Made by a program: the position numbers and the translations under genes. A DNA stretch of 64,000 bases from Hyperoodon ampullatus (lineage: Eukaryota > Chordata > Mammalia > Artiodactyla > Ziphiidae), in NCBI GenBank assembly GCA_949752795.1, contig OX457056.1, forward strand, positions 97,238,942-97,302,941. The letters run 5' to 3'. Positions 56,430 to 64,000 of this stretch are shown in pieces. Below the pieces are notes generated by a model that was not told the DNA's origin, ran no database searches, and saw nothing but the letters and a program-made list of their open reading frames with translations. Each line of letters begins with the position of its first letter. Within the stretch, counting starts at the first letter, position 1.

Positions 56430-56870
56430 CTTTCACTTCTTACCACAACTACTGCAGTAGCATCCCAACTCATCTGTCAGCTTTCACTCCTGCCTATTCC
56501 TCTATGCAACCTAAAGATATTTTAGAAAGTGTTAGTTAAAACTTGTCATATGCCTACTCAAACTTATAGTGGATTCCCATTATACTCAGGGGAAAAAAAA
56601 TCTAAGCTCTTACTGGTATAAAAGCCCAACATTATTTGTCCTCTTTCTCTTGTTTTGGACCCCATCTCTAGCCACTTAGTCTACTCAAGTAACACCATCA
56701 TTTTTCTACTCTCTAAATGTGCCAAGCATGAAGTTACCTAGGGACTTGGTTATTTCTCTACCATCTGACTTATGCATGAACTTATGCATGACTTGCTCTC
56801 ATGCCCTGCTAATACTCTCCATATTTTTCTGTTTTAAGTTTTTGACCACTTCTGTTTTTTCCTAAATTCA
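56430..56870 (+). repeat. L2 LINE fragment (decayed, sense)
   Basis: 'CATATGCCTACTCAAACTTA', 'GTGGATTCCCATTATACTCA', 'CCCATCTCTAGCCACTTAGT' and 'GTGCCAAGCATGAAGTTACC' follow the order of the L2 ORF2 C-terminal/3'UTR region. No surviving frame. Confidence 0.55.
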
Positions 56871-58449
56871 TAATGGCTTAGTGTCTGGAAAGATGAAAAA
56901 AAATACGACTGAAGGTCATTTATATGACATATAAACTTTGTGGAGAATCTTAGGTAAAAAAATAGAAATTTTGCCACATAGCATCTCAAGTACAATTGTA
57001 ATGTGTAAAAAAGTGTATCCAGAGGAAACCTAAGGCAATGAAACTATTTTGAAATGACATTATGATGGTAGATACATGTCATTATACATATGTCAAAATC
57101 TGTAGAATGTACAACACCAAGAGTGAATCCTAATGAAAACTATGAACTTTGGATAATAATGATATAACAATATAGGTTCATTGATTGCAACAAATATACC
57201 ACTTTGGTGACAGTGTTGACAGGGAATTTGTGCATGTGTAGGGGCAGGAGGCATATTGGAATGCTCTGTACGTTCTCGTTTTTGCTGTGAACCTAAAAAT
57301 ACTCTAAAAAGTAATGACTATTTTTTAAAAGTAGATTCTTTGATTTACTTGGGAATTCAGCGTACTTGACAAACACTGAGATTTAATGTTATTGAAAACA
57401 TTTAAAAGTATTCTGGCACTTAATATTTTATGACAATTACCATGTTTTTTGAAGTGAGAAGATACCTTATTTGGTTTAACACTTAAGGTTATTTATTTAA
57501 CCTTTCTATTCATAGAGATTTTTAATTATTATAGGCATAGAAAAATGCTTAGACAAATTATGTATAATGAACACTTTAATTTGTAAGCAGTTCTTGCATA
57601 TGGTTTATGCATTATTCCCCATTCATCTTTTCTTAACCATCACAAGCCATTATTTCTCTTAACTAGTAATAATATCTACAACAGGCATTCAGATACTAAT
57701 ATCTGTCTTTGGATCAAATACAATTTAATTTTTTAGTAAAAGTTTTAGAAATAATATTTAAAATATACATTCAAAGCACATGTGCCATGAAATACTAGAA
57801 ATGAATGAAATATTTAAGAAGCTTGGATATATCCTATGGAAATGATCACTTTTGAGCTGTAATCCAAGAAAGAATTCACCCATGTGGAAGAGTGTTTTAC
57901 CAGCATCAGCTTTGTGTTTTATTTTTAGGATTTCCAAAATTACACAGTTGATGTAGGTCTACAGAGTTTTATTTGTAATGACAAAAGCCCATAAATTCTG
58001 AAAATCTGAAGATTTTTTAAATGACTCATCTGGCAGTAAAATCTGATTTGACTTGAACTTGTTTGGAGGAAATTCTTGACCTGAACTGGAAGCAGGCTAA
58101 TTATAGTCTTTATTTATTCTTCTTACTGTGAATATTTATATATTTCCCTGAAGATGTAATAATATGGTCACTTAAAGAATGTTATCATAGATCCAGCTGA
58201 AAGGTATTATAAAATAGATTGCATACACACCATACTACTTTTTGTACAATCTGGTAATTCCTGACATCTAAAATCCTCTGGCCTTAATGGCTTTGAATAA
58301 GAAATTGTCAACCTGAACAACCTTATGAAAATAGATTTTGAACAATATAGACGGGTGATCATTGAAAAGTAATGAGCCTAAAATTATGCTTAACATGTCA
58401 TAAGCACTAAATAAATGTTTATTATTGTTAGCTTGAATTATTGGTTTCT
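56871..58449. other. Unannotated intergenic sequence
   Basis: About 1.6 kb without recognised gene or repeat. Confidence 0.4.
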
Positions 58450-59495
58450 AAACTGTAGGAGTGTCAACTAGACATCAAACAGGACATCTCAAACTCAACA
58501 TGTCTAAAACTGAGATGAATTCACTCCAACTGCCAAAACAAACAAACAAAAACTTCTTCACCTGCATCCTTTCCCATGCCAACCCAGTTATTGCAAATCT
58601 AGTCTTCTACTTATTCAGATCCAAGACCTTGGTACCAAACTTGATACACTGATAATATTCATTCTAGAATGCAAAACATTCTAACATCAGAAAATACCAT
58701 TGGAATCAGTTGGCTCTAACTACAATATATATTCAGGACCTGACCACTTTTATTCACTTCCATTCTTAACTCCCTGTTCTAAACAACAGCACTATATCAT
58801 CTGGATTATTGTGATACTTTATAACTGGCCTGTCAATTCTATTTGATCATCCCCCAACCACTATATTCTCAAAAAGGCAGCCTAGTGACCTTTTTAAAAC
58901 CTTATTCAAATCATGTCATTCCTCTGAATAAATTTTTGAAAAGGCTCTCAAATTTACTCAGAGTCAAAGCTGTAGTCCACAGTAATCTTTAAGAACCTAG
59001 GTTACAACTTTTTCTCTGAAATTACCTGCTAAGATTCTTTCACTTACTTACCGCATTCCAAGCACACAGGCCTTCCTGTTCTGTCAATATGCCTGGCAAG
59101 TTCTTACCTTTTGGCCTTGTCCTGGCTGTTTCCTAACCTCTGTAACTATCTTTCCAAAGATGTTTCCATTGTTAAATTCCCTGTCTCCTTCAAGGGTTTG
59201 TTCAAAACACATCTTTATCGTCAAAGTGGATTACTACCCCCTCCCCCCTCCAAGCCTAATACTCCAGATTCCTCTTATCCTGCTGTATATATTAATTTTT
59301 TCGTAACACTTAGCTTTTAACATAATATGCAACTAATTCATGGCTAAAGTTAATTTTTTATTGCCAAACTTCCCCAACAAGATTATAAATCCACAAAGAC
59401 AAGGATCATTGTTTTGTCTACTATTGTACCCTAAACACCTAAAACAAAAATAGGCACATAATAATTGCTCAATAAATATTTGTTGAATAAACAAA
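58450..59495 (+). repeat. L2 LINE 3' third (sense), about 1 kb
   Basis: A long colinear L2 match. It runs from 'CATGTCTAAAACTGAGATGA' through 'AGTGACCTTTTTAAAACCTT' and 'ATCATGTCATTCCTCTGAAT'. Then come 'GCATTCCAAGCACACAGGCC', 'CTTCAAGGGTTTGTTCAAAA' and the 3' end 'TTGCTCAATAAATATTTGTT'. ORF2 is heavily mutated. L2 is extinct in mammals, so this is a fossil. Confidence 0.75.
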
Positions 59496-60444
59496 CAGTA
59501 TTCAATTTTTATATTACTTAAAGAGAGTTTCAGAAATGTAAATAGTTTTTATGAACTTCCAAGAAGGAAGTCTTATTTTCACTTATGAAGATTTTTTTAG
59601 CCCTTAAAAATTGTTAGTTCTCTATACGTCATTACAATCCAATATAGATGTTAACAGAACTGAGAAAAGACTGAAGGAGAGCAATTGCAAATATAGGCAA
59701 TACATTGTACAGTTTCCCAACATAGAGGATATGAAGTAGCTAAAGCATGACCAGTCATTTCTTTAGTGTTCCTTAGTGTTTGTTATTCCAAACCAAAGTG
59801 TTTTCAACTTAGATTCACATGATAAGGATGAAATGGTATTTCAGGGAGGTTGGAAGAGGGTGAAGTTTTCCTGGAGCATCAAAATCTATCACTTCAGCAC
59901 TTTTAGGATAATGTAGAAACTAAAATATTAAAAACACAACTGTTGAAACTCAACAATTTGCCAAAATCCAAATTATAACTCTAGAAATAAAGAGTAAAAA
60001 TATTCATTTGCTTCTTAAAATAGCCTAGTTAATATTTTTTGCTAGTACTGAATATCCTTTTGGGAAGAACTAACAGTATATACATTTCCTAGTTAAACAA
60101 GTAATAGAACGAGAGATTTTTGCACCAAATCCTAACAAAACTTGTAACACATAAGATTATAATTAATAAAATATGGCAGTTCATATTTCCCATATACCTA
60201 AAAATCATACAGTAGTTTTCATATTTTTTCTTTCCATGTGACATAAATGAAATGAAAAACTTTTTTCATTTTTTATAGGCTAGAATGTGCAAAGAAGGTA
60301 TTAAATGTTTATTGATTGATTTGACATAGTCCACAAAAATTTACAAATATAACAATAGTAATGTAAATACATAACAAGATAAACTAACATTCTATATATG
60401 GTTTATTTCTGTTTCAGTGAAAAAGAACTGGCACTCTAAAAATA
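59496..60444. other. Unannotated AT-rich sequence
   Basis: No gene or confident repeat. Confidence 0.4.
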
Positions 60445-61200
60445 TTGTGCTTGCTCTATCTTAGGGACTGGGGTTTTTACAGCCAAAAAAATAGATCTGG
60501 TATCTGGCAAAATGAAGCTTCCAGTCTAGTGGGAGATATATATATATATATCCAAAAACAAGGATCTCAATAGAGAATATCAACAGGGCGAAAGGATTGC
60601 TATTTTAGAGAAAGTGGTCATGACAAACTTCAAGGAGCTAAAACTTAAGGTGTAACAAAAAATGAATTAGAAGATGCTTGCTATTTGAAGATGGAATGAA
60701 GAACATTCAGGCATGATATACACCATTTGCAAATGTCCTGAGGCTGAAAGAACTTGGCTTATTCCAAGAACTCAAAGTCATTAAAGTGCCTAAAGCACAG
60801 TTGGAAAGATGCAGAGGAATGAAATATGCAGAAACTTTCAGACCAGAGTAAGTAATATGGTTTGGTTCTAACTATAATGGGAAGTCACTGAAACACTTAA
60901 CCTGCAAAAAAAAAAAAGATGAGATTTATATTTTAAGGTTACTTTTGCAGATGAATAAAAAAATGTTAGGAAGTAAGATGAATAGAGGTGGGGAAAGAAG
61001 TTTGGATGCTACCAGTAGGGTCTAGGCAAAAGATCATAGTGGTGTGAACTAAATTTATGAATGTAAGATGAGTAACAGACGATGAAAGGAACATGTATTT
61101 TGTATATAAAATCAACAGGATGGCTGATAGATTGCTTGTTTTGGAGAGATCATGGGGACATGCAAAGAAAAAATCAAGATGAGGACTCTGGGATGGATAA
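60445..61200 (+). repeat. Ancient interspersed repeat, same family as 10650 (decayed)
   Basis: 'TGAAGCTTCCAGTCTAGTGG' is followed by 'TTTGCAAATGTCCTGAGGCT', 'GATGAGATTTATATTTTAAG' and a 'GAGGACTCTGGGATGG' block. These occur in the same order as in the repeat at 10650-11845. A short (TA)n run (60537-60550) has expanded within it. Confidence 0.45.
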
Positions 61201-61639
61201 ATTAATTAGGGAAACAGCAGAGAGGTGATCTCTAAACCCAGGGAAACATGATATCATGGGTTAGAATGTTCAGAGAAAAATGGAGTGAACTCACGTTGGT
61301 ACCCAGGGGAACCCAGATATGTGGAGGCTTCATGCAGAAAGAGGAGTAAGCAACAAATAGCAATGCAAATTCAGAGAAATAAGAGGAAAACAAGGAACAG
61401 TTGAAATGGAGCAGGACCCCATGGACTGCCCTGCCTGTGTCCTCCACCTGCCTTTTGTCTGTGGAAAAACCTTAGCCAGAGAATAAGTTTAATCAGAGAA
61501 GTGAGAAAATGCAGAAACAAAGGAAAACAGTCCAACAAGACTAAATAATAACACTTTAGTCATTAAGCAAAGTCAAGGACCTTTAGTCCCTTCCTAAGGA
61601 CTATAGATAATATTCTGAGCCATATCCTGTGAGCTGTCT
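61201..61639. other. Unannotated sequence upstream of an LTR
   Basis: This may hold decayed ERV internal sequence preceding the LTR, but I cannot identify coding motifs. Confidence 0.3.
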
Positions 61640-62070
61640 TGTAGATACTGAACCCCTCACCAGGTGGAAGAAGTTAACTACATGATGACCAGCCTGTAGC
61701 CATGACATAAGCTGCCACAGTTCTGAGAACTGGCCTCAAGGAAATGGGAACAAAGCGACCCTGGAACTGAAGATCAATTGTACCTAAAACAATGAGGGTG
61801 ACACTGGTCAGACCACCAATGACCAGTTTCAAGATGACTGACAGAGCTGATTGTGCTGTTTCTGCATGTAGCCCCCTCCCTCCAACTGTAAAAGCTCTTG
61901 CCCTCTGATTGTTGGGGGTGGGGTGTGGACCAGTTGGCCTTTGGACAGGAGTGTGCTCTTTTCTGTGGTTGCCAGCATCCAAGATAAAGCAAACTTTCCT
62001 TTTCACCAACTTGCCTCTTTTTTGACTTTTGAGCAGTGAGCAGACAGACCCCCACTTTCAGTTACACAGT
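61640..62070 (+). repeat. ERV1-like LTR (sense)
   Basis: The U3 contains 'GTAGCCATGACATAAGCTGC'. The poly(A) signal variant GATAAA lies at 61983-61988 in 'CAAGATAAAGCAAACTTTCC'. R-U5 has 'CTTGCCTCTTTTTTGACTTT' and 'AGCAGTGAGCAGACAGACCC', typical of gammaretrovirus-like (ERV1) LTRs. No downstream internal sequence. Limits approximate. Confidence 0.6.
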
Positions 62071-62724
62071 AATATAACTGATGCTCCCCCTCCCTTCCTA
62101 ATCCAACCCCAAACAGTTTTTCAAAGAAGAAATTAGTTTGGGATAGTAGATCATAGTTTAAAGCTGATGTGGATAATCTATGGAAAGTTAGGTGACAGTA
62201 TGATAATAATAGTATGGAGAGGCAGGATTAACAGAAAAGAAGACTTTGAGAATGAGATAAGGGATGATCTGATCAAAAGTGGAGGAAGTACTCTTTGTCA
62301 GTAAAAAAAAATGTTTTGTTATTGTAAGAATAGGTAAAAGAGAGAAAATGGCAGTTCATCCATGTACAAGCTTGTAAATGGAGCAATATTTATTGCTGAA
62401 ACTGCACATCACATTCATTCAGGCATTTATGCTAGATATAGACAATGTTTTTCCTCTACAATTGGCATAATTTTATTAGATTGGATCTCATTAAGAAGTT
62501 ACTTTCTTTTGCCTTTAAAAATTCACACTTTATCAGTAATCCTATTCTTCTGCAAAGGGAAATTTTAGACATTTAGATCAATGCTTAAGTCAAAATGTTC
62601 TTTTATTAAGTTACAGTACATTGTATAGTTCATTATAGAATACAAGATATATTATGGGAAATTGGTAATGCATTTCAGAAGTGATGACTCATTTTTCTTA
62701 AAATATCTGCATGTTAAAAAATTC
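62071..62724. other. Unannotated intergenic sequence
   Basis: No gene or confident repeat. Confidence 0.4.
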
Positions 62725-62737
62725 TGGGGGGCACTTT

Positions 62738-62748
62738 CAAGATGGCAG
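62738..62748 (+). promoter_or_regulatory. YY1-like site at an L1 5' end
   Basis: CAAGATGGCAG, 13 bases into the element, keeps the AAGATGGC core at the position where L1s bind YY1. Function is inferred. Confidence 0.55.
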
Positions 62749-62991
62749 AGGAGTAAGACATGGAGATCACCTTCCTTCCCACAGATACATCAAAACTATA
62801 TTTACATGTGGAACACAAGCCCTAAGAACTCCTACTGAACACTGGCAGAAGACCTCAGACTTCCCAAAAGGTAAGAAAATCCCCATGTACATGGGTAGGG
62901 CAAAAGAAAAAAGGAAAAACAGAGACAAAAGAATAGGGACAGAATCCGCACCTCGGGGAGGGAGCTGTGAAGGAGGAAAAGGAGGAAAAAG

Positions 62992-64000
62992 ATCATGAGA
63001 GATTACTACAAGCAACTATATGCCAATGAAATGGACATCCTAGAAGAAATGCACAAATTCTTAGAAAAGCACAACCTTCTAAGACTGAACCAGGAAGATT
63101 AAAAATCTTCCAAAAAACAAAAGCCCAGGACCAGATGGCTTCACAGGCGAATTCTATCAGACATTTAGAGAAGAGCTAACACCTATCCTTCTCAAAGTCT
63201 TCCAAAATATAGCACAGGGAAGAACACTCCCAAATTCATTCTACGAGGCCACAATCACCCTGATACCAAAGCCAGACAAAGAGCCCCCAAAAAGAAAACT
63301 ACATGCCAATATTACTGATGAACGTAGATGCAAAAATCTTCAACATAATACTTGCAAACAGAATCCAACAGCACATTAAAAGGATCATACACCATGATCA
63401 ACATGGGTTTATCCCAGGAATGCAAGGATTCTTCAACATATGCAAATCAATCAATGTGATAAACCATATTAACAAACTGAAGGAGAAAAACCATATGATC
63501 ATCTCAATAGATGCAGAAAAAGCTTTTGACAAATTCCAACACCCTTTTATGATAAAAACCCTCCAGAAAGTAGGCATAGAGGGAACTTACCTCAATATAA
63601 TAAAAGCCATATATGACAAACCCACAGGCAACATCTTTCTCAATAGTGAAAAACTGAAAGCTTTTAAACTAAGATTGGGAAAAGACACGGTTGCCCACTT
63701 TCACCACTATTATTCAACATAGTTTTGGAAGTTTTAGCCACATCAACCAGAGAAGACAAAGAAATAAAAGAAATCCAAACCAGAACAGAAGAAGTAAAAC
63801 TGTCACTCTTTGCAGATGACATGATACTATACATAGAGAATCCTAAAGATGCTACCCCAAAACTACTAGAGCTAATCAATGAATTTGGTAAAGTAGCAGG
63901 ATACAAAATTAATGCACGAAATCTCTTGCATTCCTATACACTGAACTGTATGAAAAATAATGAAAATCTGAAAGATAAATTAAGGAAACACCCCATTTAA
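62992..64000 (+). pseudogene. L1 ORF2 reverse transcriptase fragment, partial, broken
   Basis: It starts inside ORF2 upstream of the RT and continues past the window. At least three frames carry it. An early stretch has [13 protein letters not shown] 139-codon stretch (63303-63722) follows, with [21 protein letters not shown] and [10 protein letters not shown] (first catalytic Asp present). After a frameshift near 63680 comes a 92-codon stretch (from 63725) with [19 protein letters not shown]. The FADD catalytic pair is intact, unlike in the full-length L1 at 21507. Frameshifts before 63303 and near 63680 and the missing endonuclease make it inactive. The frame is still open at the last base. 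Confidence 0.88.

Larger units (their letters stand above)
62725..64000 (+). mobile_element. L1 LINE (sense), internally deleted, runs off the window
   Basis: The element begins with a true L1 5' end (GGGGGGCACTTTCAAGATGG) and about 255 bp of 5'UTR matching the full-length copy at 28817. At about 62980-62991 it jumps to mid-ORF2 ('GATCATGAGAGATTACTACA'). Compared with the full-length copy, roughly 4.1 kb is missing: most of the 5'UTR, all of ORF1 and the ORF2 endonuclease. RT sequence then continues to the window end. The 3' end and TSD are outside the window. It could not move by itself. Confidence 0.92.

Overview
This window looks like an AT-rich intergenic stretch of a cetacean (whale or dolphin) nuclear genome. 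The main evidence is eight tRNA-derived SINEs of the CHR type. Their head reads GGGCTTCCCTGGTGGCGCAG and their tail ends in poly(A), with good target-site duplications (TSDs). There are also L1 elements of the cetartiodactyl type. I see no Alu, B1/B2, carnivore SINEC, pig PRE1 or ruminant BovB/Bov-tA elements, which argues against primates, rodents, carnivores, pigs and ruminants. A hippopotamus or another CHR-bearing lineage cannot be excluded by eye. I found no convincing host protein-coding gene, tRNA, rRNA, CRISPR array or bacterial-type operon. Every long reading frame is either part of a transposable element or low-complexity sequence.

Layout. 1-6.3 kb: unique sequence with four CHR SINEs (650, 1327, 4461, 5354), an MIR and a MER5A-like piece. 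6.4-10.4 kb: a decayed ERVL gag-region remnant, a microsatellite, an inverted solo LTR and an old LTR-like repeat whose 3' half is duplicated. 10.6-11.85 kb: an ancient repeat split by a long CHR SINE. 13.9-15.9 kb: an old antisense L1 split by a CHR SINE. 15.9-17.3 kb: a coding-like antisense fragment of unknown identity, an old LTR and an L2 end. 19.6-21.35 kb: a MaLR LTR with internal sequence, then an LTR-like repeat in the other orientation. 21.5-28.8 kb: one full-length (7.3 kb) antisense L1 with recognisable 5'UTR, ORF1, ORF2 and 3'UTR, all inactive. 30.9-31.6 kb: a solo LTR split by an L1 tail. 35.1-37.7 kb: a complete 1,287-bp mariner transposon, and beside it a nest of MIR, a twin-primed L1, a second L1 and a 121-bp deleted mariner. 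38-51 kb: MIR, CHR SINEs, an MLT1-like LTR, L2 ends, L1 fragments and a long TA/GA microsatellite. 51.6-62.1 kb: an ancient L1-like stretch, L2 remnants, an LTR with three internal tandem units and an ERV1-like LTR. 62.7-64 kb: the start of an L1 whose 5'UTR head joins directly to mid-ORF2, running off the window.

The window is therefore a record of layered transposition. From old to young these are L2/MIR, MaLR/ERVL and old L1, then mariner and lineage-specific L1, then CHR SINEs. Autonomous L1 ORF2 machinery presumably mobilised the SINEs, as their poly(A) tails and TSDs imply. Nothing here amounts to a new biological system. The best leads are the mariner pair with its nested insertion history, the twin-primed L1, the internally deleted L1 and the unidentified coding-like fragment at about 15.86-16.21 kb. 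All repeat-family names are from memory of the families, without database comparison.
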